64,000 nt of DNA from positions 186,001 through 250,000 of the forward strand of contig JANUWI010000018.1 in assembly GCA_025504975.1 (NCBI GenBank). The letters run 5' to 3'. Below are positions 1 through 13,500 of the stretch, one piece after another. The notes under the pieces are model-generated. The model was not told where the DNA came from and did no database searches. It worked only from the letters and a program-made list of their open reading frames with translations. Source of the DNA: Plenodomus lindquistii (taxonomy: Eukaryota > Ascomycota > Dothideomycetes > Pleosporales > Leptosphaeriaceae). The stretch's first letter is position 1. Each line of letters starts with the position of its first letter. The translations under genes and the position numbers were made by a program.

Positions 1-16
1 TTGGATCCTTCTTTAC

Positions 17-764
17 TTAGAAGTGCATGTTGTGCACGTTGAAAGGCAGGGCTATCCAAAGTAAATTCAGCCAGGTGATCATTTGATGATTCGGCCTGCT
101 CAGATTCGAAAGTGGCCGCTGCGAGTTCTTCTTCTCCCACCCGTGGGACGGAGCCTTGAGCGCTCGACGATATTGGGGTAAGACTGGTCGCAGTCGTATT
201 CGGATCTGTTCCCACAGGACTGCTGTTTCTCGGCGACTCAGATGTAGAAGGGCGGCGAGACCGATGTTGCGTTGCTTGATCATAAGTACAATCAATGTCG
301 AGGCTACGACGACGAGTGCAAGTGGGGTTATCCCCGCTGCATTTGACCTTCCTGTCGTCAGGCTGTGGAAGTTCAAATCTTTATAGAACGCGAGAGACAT
401 GCTAACCTTGAATAATCTACATGTGCGGCATGCGAATCGTCGTGCTGGACGTTCAGTCTCGTCTTGTGAAAAGAGGTGGTCTCTTGAGATCTTGAATTGG
501 CCGTCCTTGGTAAACGATATTGTGCCGAACATTGTCGCACGGTCATATCAAAGGTCTGAGCAGAAGAATGACATGTCAAGTAGTAGGGGGAGGAAGGGGG
601 TGCTGCGTCGTTGGCCACAGAAACCCAGATTTCGGTGCCGAGATGGTGACACTTTGACTGCACGATCGGGTGGGAATCATCCACAGTGACAGTAACATCC
701 GCACTCTCTGCCCTTTCCCGTACGGGAACCATATCTCCGCACACTCTGACGTCTTCCCTGCCAT
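17..764 (-). CDS. uncertain gene: possible single-pass membrane protein, broken or spliced
   Basis: Two overlapping minus-strand frames look like parts of one protein. The 5' frame (from an ATG at 744) gives a polar, Thr/Val-rich segment with spaced cysteines. The 3' frame (532 down to the stop at 17) continues with a similar ectodomain-like stretch (GTISFTKDGQF, then a CRTC motif). It then has a hydrophobic segment of about 20 residues (starting GITPLALVVVAS) and a basic, Arg-rich tail of about 75 residues, as in a type I membrane protein. The join near 530 needs either an intron or a one-base shift. I found no convincing GT-AG pair, because the obvious CAG acceptor reads straight into a stop. 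A TATATA motif lies on the minus strand near 793-800, at a suitable distance for a start near 744. I do not recognise the family. It may be a decayed gene at the isochore margin. Confidence 0.3.
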
Positions 765-1200
765 CGATCCTTCAGGATTTCTGTCTATGCGGTATATAAG
801 CTATTTTTCCGAGGTTGTAAACGCTACTGGTATAGCTCCACGCAGGAAGCAGGAAACAGACACCAGATACCACGCAATAGTGGGTAAGATACGTACTTAC
901 CGATAGATCCTTCATGTTGCGTTTAGGCAGGCAATCTTGAAGCTCTTCCTGTAGAGAGTAAGCGCGGCCTCAGGCGAGTGAGATGAGAGTTTTCCAATGC
1001 CTCCCTTCTTGTCATAGCCCTGTCTTTCGCGCAATTAGTATCTTCAGCTAGACTACTGCATGGACCGTCCCGTACCTAGCGTGAGTTGGGTCCAACTGTT
1101 GGGATGACGCGGTCAGGGTTAGGTTAGTGTGATTGGCGGAGCCCAATCCGGAGCCTCGGCGGTGAAGCCTCGGAGCTACGCTGGTAATGGCTATATCAGG
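765..1200. other. left flank of the AT isochore, no gene seen
   Basis: Normal-composition sequence of about 430 bp with no supported gene. From about 1,097 it reads TGTTGGGATGACGCGG and then contains AGCCTCGG twice (near 1,150-1,175) just before the sudden drop in G+C. A TG-initiated, unmutated LTR edge is possible, but no second copy is visible in the window to prove it. Confidence 0.35.
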
Positions 1201-1769
1201 AAAAATATTTTTTTAGCTTCAATACGGTGCAGTCGTTGTACGTCCCACGTATTACCATTGTATAACGCTAATAACGCTAACGCGGCTACAATAGGTTACA
1301 AAATTTAACGCCTATCTATATCTATTTTATAGTAGCTATAATACTTATAATCTATATAGCTTCTATAGCTTCTATAGTTATACTAAATTGAATTATATTA
1401 ATTAGATTTATAAATTAATAGAAACTAAAGCTAAAAAAAAAGCTTAAAATATATATTTAAAGTTTATTTTTACTATAATTAAAGTATAAATATAGTAGGT
1501 AGTATATTTTAATATTATATAACTATAATAATACTAATATAAATATAATTAAATAAACTATATAATAAAATAAACTATTAAAATTAAAATAAAATTAATA
1601 TTTTTCTATTTATATAATACTTTTATAATTATTTTAAATATAGCTTTTTAATAAGTATTAAATATATACTACTATTATAGTTTTTTAATAAAATATAAAA
1701 CTTCTAATATAATATACTATAACTAGAAATAGGTTTTTTAATATAATAGTATATAATATATTTTATAAA

Positions 1770-2347
1770 TAAAATAGTTAATCTAGTAAACTAACTACTA
1801 TTTTTTAGTATTATAAATACTAATGTATTCTACTAGTAAACTAGTTAATCTAGTAAGCTAGTTAAAATCTACTAAGCTTTATGTTTATTCTATTACTCTA
1901 TTATAAACTAATAACGTTATAGATAACTAATATAGAATAAAAAAGGAATATAGCTTACTCTTTAAATCTATAAAGCTAGCTAATTTAAAAGCTATTAAAC
2001 TTTAGCTATAGCTTTAAGTATTAATTAATATAGACTTTATAGATAGATTAATAGAATTATTTTATACTTATAAATTTAATTTAACTACTTAAAGTTTACT
2101 ACTACTAAAAAGAAGATAATTAGTTAATATATTTTTAACTTTAATTTATAAAAGTTTACTCTCTAGCTATATAAAATAGAAAATATAGCTAATAAAATAC
2201 TAGAGGTATATAATAAAAAATCTATAAGTAAATACTAGGCTAAACGTTTTATAATACGTTTAGATAAATTTAAAATAGCTTTTAACTAAATAAAAAATAA
2301 ATAGAGAATAAAGTAAAAGAATTTAGAAACTTTTAGTATATAATATA
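1770..2347 (+). mobile_element. Fot1/pogo-like element, 5' part only (host of a nested insertion)
   Basis: This 5' segment is collinear with the first part of the full element at 3,505-5,332 (shared landmarks TTTAGTATTATAAATACT and TAAATACTAGGCTAAACG). It stops where another copy in the opposite orientation begins at a TA dinucleotide (about 2,346-2,347). Its 3' part was not found beyond that insertion. It is RIP-mutated beyond coding capacity. Confidence 0.6.
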
Positions 2348-5300
2348 TTCTACTATAAAACTAGCTATACTACTAACCTAGCTAGTTTTTTTTAGTATTA
2401 TAAATACTAAATTTTAAAATATTATTATTATTACTATTAATATCTAACTCTACTATTATAAAGTTAATATTTAATTTAGAAATACTTTTTAAATTTTTTT
2501 AGTATATACAAAAATTATATCTAGTTTTTTTATAATTACTATAGTATTAGATATTTAATTAAATAAATATTTAACTACTACTACTAGATATATATATATT
2601 AATAAATTAAATACTATAATTAAAGCTATAATAGTTTATAATCTAGTACTATATTTATAGATACTTTTTTACTAAATTATTTTTTATCCTTTTTTTATTT
2701 TTATTTTTACTAATTACTTTTTAATTTTATTATTATAAGTTTAAAAAAAAGTATATTAATATAGTATTAGTGTAGCTTTTTTTAAAAAGTATAAAAAGCT
2801 AGTTCTATAATAATAAATAATTAAATAAAAAATTTATATATAAATTTCAAATAAAATTTAAATTTATAAATATTATTTAGAGTTTTAAATAACTATAAAT
2901 TTATAAATAGAAAAGGTTAAAGTAAAGTATATATATAAAGATTAATATAATCTACTACTATTTTTATATTAACAGAAACTAGGTTAAATTCTTTAAAAGC
3001 TTTTTAATAGTTATTAACTATAAATATATTTAAAATCGCGTTTTTTAAAAAAAAACCTTTTTTTATTAATATAAAAAATATATTAGCGTGCTAAATTTTA
3101 TATATAGTAGAAATATTTATACTTTAATAGTAGAAAATATACTATATTAAATAGCTAAAAAATATAAAATAAATAAAAAAATATATAAAATATTAGAATT
3201 TTATTCTCTATATAGTAGTTTTTAAACTTTTAGTTAAAATAGCTTTTATAGCTATCTATAATTAGTAACTAGTATACTTTAACTTTTTATACTTTTATAT
3301 ATATAGTAAAATACTTTAACTACTTTAGTCTAAATATAGAATATATATATATTTTTTATAAATAATAAAAAGTAAAATTATATTTTTTTTAATATATATA
3401 CTTTAAATAATAGTAACCTATTTATAATTACTAAGCTAAATAAAATCTAGCTAATTATATTTTTTAGAGTTTATAGTAACTTTTAGAAATCTAATTATAA
3501 CGTATTCTACTACTAACCTAGCTATACTACTAAGCTAGCTATTTTTTTTAGTATTATAAATACTATACTCTATATAATATACTCTAATAATATAACGCAA
3601 TATTAATTTAAACTAAAAGCTAATTAAAATTTACTTATTCTCTTTTTAAAGCTAGCTAATTTAAAAGCTAATAGGCTACTACTATAGCCTTTAGAGTTAA
3701 TTATTAGAGGCTTTTTAATTAGATTAATAAAACTACTTTACGCGCTAAAATTTAATTTAATTACTAGAAATTTACTACTACTAAAAAGTAAATAATTATT
3801 TAATATATTTTTAATTTTAAGTTATAAAAGTTTATATTTTAGCTATATAAAATAAAAAATAGAGTTAATAAAATACTAAAAGTATATAATAGAATACTAG
3901 TAGGTAAATACTAGGCTAAACACTTTATAAGATATTTAGATAAGTTTAAAATAGCTTTTAACTAAATAAAAAATAAATAAAAAATATAGTAGAAAAATCT
4001 AGAAATTATTTATATATAGTTTAAATTTATAAATAAAATAAAAGCTAAATATAGTATCTAGAATAATAATTTCTATAATTTTAATAAAATTAGCTTCTAG
4101 ATAAATATAATTAGGTCTATAAAAGTTATTATAAACTTTAAAAACTATAATTAGCTAGATTTTATTTAGCTAGATAATTATAAGTAGGTTACTATTATTT
4201 AAAGTATATATACTTTAGAGAATATAACTTTATATTCTATTATCTATAAAAAATATATATATATACCTATATAGTATAAAAAAGCTAGTATTTTTTCTAA
4301 CTAGAAACTATTAGTTTCTAAAAATAGCTAGATAAATAATGTATTTAAACTAGAGTAGTTAAAGTACTTTAATATGTATATAAAAGTATAAAAAGTAGAA
4401 ATATACTAATTACTAATTTTAAATAGTTATAAAAGCTATTTTAACTAAAAGTTTAAAAACTACTATATAAAAAATAAAATTCTAATATTTTATATATTTA
4501 TTTATTTATTTTATATTTTCTAGCTATTTAATATAGTATATTTTCTATAATTAAAATCTAAATATTTCTAATGTGTGTAAAATTTAGTATACTAATATAT
4601 TTTTTTATTAATAAAAAAAGCTTTTTTTTAGCTTTAAAAAATATATTTTTTAATATATTTATAGTTAATAACAATTAAAAAGCTTTAAAAATATTAGAGC
4701 TAGTTTCTACTAACGCGTAGGTAGTACTAAATTATATTAATTTCTAGATATATACTTTATTTTAACTCTCTCTACTAGTAAATTTATAGTAATTTTAAAC
4801 TCTAAATAATATTTATAAATTTAGATTTTAGTTAAAATTTATATATAAATTTTTTATTTAGTTATTTATTATTATATAAACTAGCTTTTTATAGTTTATA
4901 AAAAAAGCTAAACTAATACTATACTAAAACGCTTATTTCTAAACCTATATTTATAAAATTAAAAAGTAATTAGTAGAAATAATAAAAAAAAAAGTATAAA
5001 AAAAAATTTAGTAAAAAAGTATTTTTAAATATAGTACTAGGTTATAAACTACTATAGCTTTAACTATAGTACTTAATTTATTAAAATATATGTATAGTAG
5101 TAGTAGTTAGATACCTACTTTACTAGGTATTTAATACTATAGTAATTATAAAAAAACTAGGTATAATATTTATATATACTAGAAAAATTTAAAAAGTACT
5201 TTTAAACTAATATAAGCTTTATAGTAGTAAAGTAAAATATTAATAGTAATAATAATAATAAATAAAAATATAGTATTTATAATAGTAAAGAAAAGTAGCT

Positions 5301-5800
5301 AGCTTAATAGTATAGCTAGCTTAGTAGTAGAATATATTATCTATTTAGAAGCTACTTTTATTAAAATTATAGATATTATTATTCTAAATACTATACTTAG
5401 CTTTTATTTTATCTATAGATTTAAACTATACGCTAATAATCTCTAAACTTTTCTACTTTATTTTTTCTTTATTTTTTATTTTGTTAAAAGGTATTTTAAA
5501 TTTATTTAAATCTATTATAAAGCGGTTAGTCTATTATTTATTTACTAGAATTATATTATCTATTTTTAGTATTTTATTAGCTCTATTCTTTATTTTATAT
5601 AGCTAGAGTGTAAATATTTATAAATTAAAATTAAAAACATACTAGATAATTATTTACTTTTTAGTAATAGTAAATTTATAGTAATTAGATTAAATTTTAG
5701 CGTATAAAGTAATTTTATTTTTTAATTAAAAAGCTTTTAATAATTAACTTTAAAAGCTATAGTAGTAGTCTATTAGCTTTTAAATTAGCTAGATTTAATA
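2348..5800 (-). mobile_element. Fot1/pogo-like element, minus orientation, split by a nested copy
   Basis: The left terminal repeat begins TTCTACTA next to TA at about 2,346. The segment 2,348-3,502 is the reverse complement of the 3' half of the element at 3,505-5,332. The matching continuation resumes at 5,335 (TCTATTTAGAAGC...) and runs to about 5,800. The right terminal repeat is not recognisable, so this end is truncated. The two halves flank exactly one complete copy, giving three nested generations with the fragment at 1,770. The coding sequence is destroyed by RIP. Confidence 0.7.
3505..5332 (+). mobile_element. complete Fot1/pogo-like DNA transposon, RIP-degenerate
   Basis: A 1,828-bp unit with inverted ends TTCTACTACTAA / TTAGTAGTAGAA, flanked by TA on both sides, the target of Tc1-mariner/pogo elements. 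The longer subterminal inverted repeat contains two GCTAGCTA-like blocks and TTTAGTATTATAAATACT. A transposase ghost is readable despite stops. Near 4,065 it gives an N-F/Y-N-F-(D/N)-(E/K) motif, and near 4,400-4,520 it gives YRLLILDSYKSHF...FKNYYIKNKI. The latter matches the second catalytic Asp region of Fot1-type DDE transposases (LLILDGHxSH...ENKI). The length fits the Fot1 family (about 1.9 kb). Inserted into the minus-strand copy 2,348-5,800. Confidence 0.8.
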
Positions 5801-8300
5801 TAGCGTTGCACGTATACTAACTAGTATAAAGCTTAGTATAACTATATAGACTTAGTACTTTTTTATAGTAAAAACTTTAGACTACTACTAAATAGATATA
5901 TAACTACTACTTTATGCTTTTTACTCTAGTTTTTATATATTAATTAGTAGCTAAAGCTTACTATAATTATATACTATATTTTTTTAGTACTATAAAAAAA
6001 ACTTTTATAAAAGAATAATATAACTATTATATTTATAATTTTTTTTAAATAGTAATAGTATAGTGTCTAGCTAATATATCTAAACCTTTTATATACTTTA
6101 TAAAGCGTGTTTAGTATATAATTATTTAAATATACTATTTACTAAATTAACTTTAAAAAATATACGTCTACTAGAGTTTATTTTTTTATACTTTAAATAT
6201 AATATAACGCGTATATTAGTATATACTAGCACTAGATATTCTATATACTAGGTATATTATATTATAGTAGCTTAATATTTTATTTATATATTAAATTAAA
6301 CTACTACACGCTACTATAAACTTTAAATATTAAAGATATTTATACTACTATTTATTACTATAGTAAGCGCTAGCTACTATATGCTAAATAAATATAGTAG
6401 TTATAGTATAACTTTTTTAGTAGAAGCTAATATAGTATATTATTACTATTTTCTAGTTATACTAATATAGCTTTTTTATAGCGTGTATTCTATTTATTAG
6501 TATATAATATAGTATTAGCTATATAATATAGTAAATTTAGAAATAAACTAGTATTTCTATACTATTTATATATAAAATACTATTATTTTTAATACTATAC
6601 TTTTACTACTACTATATATCTATACTACTATTAAAGTAAATTAGTATATTTTATTAACTAGAGTATATTAGTAAATTAGTAATATCTATCTAGCTTCTAG
6701 ACTATAAATATAGTAAAAAACTAAACTTTTTTTATTTTTACTATTAACGCCTAGTATAATCTATTTAAAATACTAAAAAATGTAGCTATTATTATTTACT
6801 ATTTAACTACTTTTATAAACGCTAATATAAACTATTACTAGGTAGTTTCTAAAAAGAGTTTAAATATAGTTTAAACTATTATAGCTCTCTACTCTCTACT
6901 ATTAGTAAAGTAACTAGTAAAAATTAGAAAGCTAAGTAATAAATATAGTAAAAAATTTAGATATTTTTACTACTAGAACTTTAGTATTAACTATTTAGGC
7001 GCTAAATAATAGTTTAAAAAAATAATTAAAAACTTCTATAAAATTATAGCGCTATTTAAAATATACTAGCTTTATAGTAAGTTTTTAGTAAATAAACTTT
7101 ATAGCTATTTTAAAAACTTGTTTTCTCTAAATAAAGCTTTATTATTCTAGACTAAATAGTAATAATTAAAAATTTTTTATAAAAAAAACTTTCTACTAAA
7201 AGCTTTACTATAGGTACCTTTTACTACGCCTATTAGTAATAAAAATTTTTATATTCTAAAAATTTAAAAAGTATAGCTAACTATAAATAATATAATACTA
7301 GAAAACTATAAAGTAGTATAGCTCTAGTTTTTAATAAAAAAAGTTATAATATTTAAATTACTAGTATTTATATTAACTTTTTACTAGAATATTTTTTAGA
7401 TAGTATTAACCTAATATAACCTAAATATACCTATTTTTTTAATTAAAGTAGATAATACTAAATTCTACTAGCTATTTTAAACTATAGTACTACCTACTAG
7501 TATAGCTAGTAATACGCTTTTAATTATACTAGTTTAAACTAGGTAGTACTTTTTTTTATAAAAGTGTAGTAATTTTACTAAAAATATTAGAAAGAAACTA
7601 TTAAAACTAAAAGCTTAAAGTACTATATAAACTACTATATAAAATATACTAACTTTAACTATTAAATTCTCTAAGCTATAAAATCTAAAGTATATAGTAG
7701 TACTAGACTAGTATAGAATATATTAGTAAAACTAGTTAGCTATTTATACTAAAAAGAATAGTTTTATATAGTATAGAATAGTAGTAATAAATTATATAGT
7801 ATAGATATAAAAGCTTTAGATAAAATTATAATTAAATATTTTAATACTATTTAATTTTTTTTAGATTTTTAGCTATTTAGTAATATACTTTCTAAAGTAC
7901 TTTTCTAAAATTCTACTATAATCTAATTAGCTTTAATAGTTATACTAGCTAGCTAGAATAGTTTATATAATAAAGTAAAAAAGTTTCTACTAATTATTCT
8001 AAAAAAAGCTATTTATAGCTTTATAGAATAAAAGTAAAAGTAAAGTAGAAGTCCTGCTAGTTTAAACTGCGTTAGCGTAAAATACTAAAAATAGAATAAT
8101 TTATAAAGTAGCTACATTTCTAGAAAATAAGTTTAATACTATAATAGATAAAATAGTAGTATAGTAAATAGTACTAGAGGCGTAATAAATAAATAGTAAA
8201 AAATAAAATATATTATATTACTAGACTATTTAAATAATACTTCTATAAATAAATATAATAGTAGCTATAATATAAAAAAAGTAAAAATTACTATAATTTC
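5800..8300. repeat. unclassified RIP-degenerate repeat DNA
   Basis: About 2.5 kb with heavy TpA enrichment and no readable domain. The segment at about 5,810-5,950 is the reverse complement of about 26,270-26,430, so it belongs to a dispersed repeat, perhaps an LTR or other end of a retroelement. Nothing else is assignable by eye. Confidence 0.5.
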
Positions 8301-11300
8301 TATTTCTACTAATAGCGTAGCTATCTATATACTATATTAACTCTATAATATTAACTCTATACTAGTTAGAGTAGTTTTTTATAATAGGCCTATAGCTTCT
8401 AATTTTACTTTATAAAGCTATAAAAAATTACTTAAATAGGCTACTACTATAATAGTTTAATTACTAAATATTAATATAACTACTATAGTTACCTAGGCCT
8501 TTAGTATAGTATAGATATTTAATATAAATATAGTATTTAGTAATAGTACTAGCGTATAATCTAACTATACCTAGACTATACTTTTACTTTTTTCTATTAC
8601 TAAATACTAGGCTCTAGTACTAGTCTAAATTTAAGTAATAACTAGAAGTAGAATAGATAGAACTAGTATTCTATATACTATAGCTTTAACTATATAATAT
8701 TATTTATTAGATAGGCTACTAAATAATTTAGGCGTACGCTTTAGTAATATAGCTAATATAGAAAAAATATTAGTATATAGAATAACTACTATAAAAGTAA
8801 TACTATAGTAGAAATATTAATTAGTATAGAAATAAATAGGCCTATTAATTATAAAAAAAATAAATCTAATACCTACTAGTATTAGTATTAATAGCGTATT
8901 AGAGTATAGTATATAGTAGAGCTTTACTAGCTTTCTAAACCTAGTAGTACGTACTATAGATATGCTACTCTCTAGTAGGTATACTAGCTATAGTATAAAT
9001 AGTATAATTTCTATAGCTTATATTTTAGCTAGGTACTATTTATATTCTACTAGTATTAGTACCTATAAAATAATAGATAATTTTTAAAAAAAACTATAAA
9101 AACTATAGTAATAGCTATATTTTAGTATTTACTATAAAATAGAAAATTAAAGCTAAATATAATAGAGTAAAATTTATAAATAGTAGTAAATTTTATTTTT
9201 ATATAAAAAATATTAGGTTTTTTAACCTAAGTATTAAAATTTATAATACTAATAAAATAAGTATATATTAAAGCTATACTATTTATAAATTTATATAACT
9301 ATTTTTAAAAGTAGTAAAAAGTGCTATAGTAACACTACTAGACTATATTATTTATATAGATTTATAAATATACTTTAAAAGTAATATACTAATATAGTTT
9401 ACTAGTTAACTACCTAATAGTATAAAGTAATATATTTAGATTAAAAAAGGCTTTAAATACTAGATAAAGTTATTTACTTCTAAATTCTAGCGCTCTAAAG
9501 TAAAAATTAGTTTAAAACTAGCTATAATAACGTTTAAAAAAGTAGATATCTAAATAAAAAAGTTAATTAATACTTTTATTATAATAGTAATACGTAACCT
9601 ACGTAATTCTAAATATAATAATAGAAATATTTTAAAAAATAAAGGGTTATAACTAAGTACTATCTACTAAAAATTAAATTTAAAACTTTAGCTATTTATT
9701 AATAACCTAGTAGATAACTATAGTATAATATATAAACGTTTTATATATATTTTTAAAATAAAAGTAAAAATATTTAAAAAATAACTATCTAGTAAATAAA
9801 AAAGGTATTTAAATTCTAGTACACGTTAAGTATATATAGAAAAACTTTAGTAGTAGTTTTAAAATTAAATATATACTAATTAATAGAACTATAGTATAGA
9901 ACTCTAATAGTAAATATAGTAATATAGAACTAACACTCTATATAACTAATTTAATAATTACTTAATAAATAGGTAAATATAAAGTAGAAATATTTTACTA
10001 TTAATTTATATTTTAGCGTAATAAAGTTTATAAAAAAATAATAGTATATATATTTTATAATTATAATATAATTAACTAGATAATTATTAAAGCCTACTAG
10101 AGATATAAAAAGGTAGCGTAAACGTATACGTATAAAACCTTTATAAATATAATAAAAAATAATAGAACTATAGCTATAAAATTAATAACTATTTAAACTA
10201 AATATTTAGAGATAGTATAAATCTCTATTTTACACTATGTAACTAGTATAATAGTAAAAATAAACATAATAGCTAGTAGAAAAAAATAAACTATATTAGG
10301 TATTAAAGCCTATATAGTAATAAAAATTTAGAAAATAAACTAGAGTAGTAACTAGATCTAGTACCCCTTCTAAAATATAATTTAAAAAAAGTAAATTTAA
10401 AAAGCGTAGCTTACTATATCTATTTAAAGCTTTTTTTTATTAGCTTTAGAGAAAAAGTTTTAGTACTACTATTATTTACTTTCTAGCTATAAATATATAG
10501 TATATATTTATAGTTATTCTAGTTAAATAATAAGCTTTAAAACTACCTATAAATAATATAATACTTTATATTTACTAGAGATTTTAAACCTAGCGCAGAT
10601 CTAGATAGTAAAAAAAATAAAAGCTAAAAAAACTTCTAGGTATTATATCTAAAGTAAGTAAACTCTAGCCTAAAATAATTTATATAACTACTTTAATAAT
10701 TAGTATAGATTAGTTATAGGTATTATTTAGAAAGGTAGTTTAATAAATCTAGAACTATATTTATATACTTAAAATATTATAAAAAAACTAATAAAAACTA
10801 TAATAGAGCTTGCTATAATATATTACGCTATCTAAACTATTTTTAGAATAGTAATAATAGTATTATCTAAAAGGTTTTACTAAATTTAGCTTTAATAGAC
10901 TAAAAGTAAAAATTATACTAGATACTAGTATATTAGTTTTATTTATAGATATAATTTTTTTTAGAATATATACTCTATATACTTAGGTTTAATACTTTAA
11001 AAATCTAATATATCTAAAAAAAATAGGTAATATAGTTTATAAGTACTATATATATATATTATTACTATTATATCTACTAGGCTATATACTATATAGTAAT
11101 AAAATCTATACTAAAATCTAAATAAAACTATATATTATTATAAATTTTAATCTAGACCTACTATTTAGTATAAATATTTTTAGTCTAAAGTATATAGTTA
11201 TTAATATAGAGTAGCGTACTATTATATTTCTAAAAGCTAATAGTATTTAGATTCTAATTTTTATAGAACTAAAACTATTATAACTTTTACTAATAACTAA

Positions 11301-13500
11301 AATTCTAGCGCGCTAGTAGTATATTATTCTAGTATACTTAGTTATATATATTTTTATATATACTACAGTACTATTACTAAAAAACTATAATCTAGAGTTT
11401 TAGCTATTATAAAAAAATTAATTAAAAGTAATAGTATATAACTCTATAGTAGATTATAAAACTTTCTATATTATAATAAAAAATAATACTACTAAACTAG
11501 TTATAATTTTAAAAAAAGTATTTCTAAAGTAAATATTAATATTTAACTTTAACGCCTAGTATTAGATAGATACTAAATACGCGCTAGACGCAGTAATTCT
11601 AGTAGAAAACTCTATAGTACTAGTAATAACCTTTTCTAATAGAGTATAAATCTATAGTAATAAATATTTAAAAACTATCTAAATACTAGCTAATACTTAT
11701 CTAGCTTTTCTAGAGCTTTTTTCTAACTATAGAACTATAGTAAATATTTCTACTAAAAACTATTTTAGAATACTACTTATTCTAGACTAAAAGAATATTA
11801 AATTAAATATTAAGCTATTTAATCTAACGTAGAAAGAAAAAAATCTAGTAGATAATATATTTAATAAACTATACTATAATAGTAAAATATTATAGACCTA
11901 ATAAAGAATATATTTTAGATATCTAGTTTTTATAGTATAAAAGACTATAGTTAGTAAATATAAAATAGTAATTTATAAAAAATAACTAGTAATTAACCTT
12001 TAGGCGTTTAATAATACTATTATTAAACACTTTTATTCTCTATACTATTTAATAGATATTATATAAAAAGTTAAAAGTTTATTTTATAGTTTAGTAATTA
12101 ATAGCGTTTTTTTTTATTAGTAGCTTATCTATAAAAATAATTATAATAAACTTATAATTAATAGTTACTAGAGGTAGAATTTACTCTATATTACTATAAT
12201 AGGTTATATAAATAGTATCTAGTATATCTAATACTAACTAAAAAATATTATATAGAACTTCTTTTTTATATAGATATATATAGATAACTTTATTATTTTT
12301 TTAAAAAATCTACTTTTCTATAAAAGCTACTTCTAATAGTTATTTAAAAACCTAGATAAGTAATACTTTTCTTTTAATTCTAAAAAGTATTTTATTAGGT
12401 ACCTATCTATAATATTACTTAGCTAGAAAGTAAACATGTTTAGTCTAGTAATTATAAATAAAAAAAATAGTAGTAATTAAAAAAATACAATTTCTAATAA
12501 ACGTATTTTAGTTTAAAATATATATTAGTTTAGTAAAATATCTTTTAATATATAGAGTACTATAACAGGCGTCTTTTTATAAAAGTAACTAATTAGTTTA
12601 AATTTATATAACCTACTAAAAGTACTAGTAGACTTTTCTATAACTAATTTTTAAGCTCTATAATAATAATATTATAAAATAGTAGTAAAAGTATTTACTT
12701 TTATAGTAGTTAATATAAAATACTAGTATAACTAAAAGTATAAACTTTTTAACTTCTAGATTAAAAACTAGGTTATACTCTAACTATACTATAGGTATTA
12801 AATATAAAACTATCTAAATTAGAAACTAAATATATAAAAATTTTTACTAATTAGAGTTATTTAAAAAGTTAGTAAAAACGCGTACTACTTAGAGCTTTTA
12901 GAATTAATAAAAATCTATCTAGTAATTTTAGTTTTCTAGTTTAAACTTTTACTAAAAGACGTAGACTTTTTTAAAAAGTAGTTTAAATTCTACTAGAGCC
13001 TAGTAGAAGTAGTAGATAAAAAAAACCTATTATATAAAGTTAAATAGCTTTTTAACTACTAAATTAATAAATATTCTAGTAACTATAAATACTAAGTCTA
13101 AAAGCGTAGATAGAGAAATATCTATAACTAGTAGCTAAAAAAGTCTAATTTTATAGATTTAAAAAAGCTAATATAGAAATATAACGCTAAGTACCTAGAA
13201 ATATTACTTATAAAAAAATAAAAATTGTAATATAAAAAAATAAGTAAATAAAAAAGTAACTAAAGTTTATAAAAGTACTACTATTACTAGAGTAAATAGT
13301 ATAAAACTTATAGATATTTTTTTAAAGCCTAAATAATCTCTAATAGCTCTCTAGCTAATACTAAAATAGCTAGCCTAAAAATACTATTATAGATTAAAAT
13401 TTCTATAAAGCGTGCTAGCTAGGTAATATAAAACTATAAAAAAAAATATAGTATTTATAAATTTTTAGTAATATATATAATATTTTTAATAGTAAATTTT
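8300..13500 (+). mobile_element. Ty3/gypsy-like retroelement 'E' (protease and RT ghosts), boundaries unknown
   Basis: Stops aside, 10,900-11,260 on the plus strand reads as a retroviral-type aspartic protease domain. It has a KIILDTSxxxxFID motif (D-T-G/S catalytic core), then NLDLLFSINIFS and VINIEQRTI, typical of fungal gypsy protease C-terminal parts. From about 12,050 to 12,550 a reverse transcriptase is readable: a IDNFIIF motif (the catalytic [F/Y]xDD box after RIP), then LDKQYFSFNSKKYF and LLSQKVN. These correspond to the fungal gypsy pattern LDxxxISLNPKKSxLGYPSxxLLGQKV. The protease-RT order fits one Pol. Element ends and LTRs could not be placed, so the coordinates are a minimal estimate. 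Confidence 0.6.
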
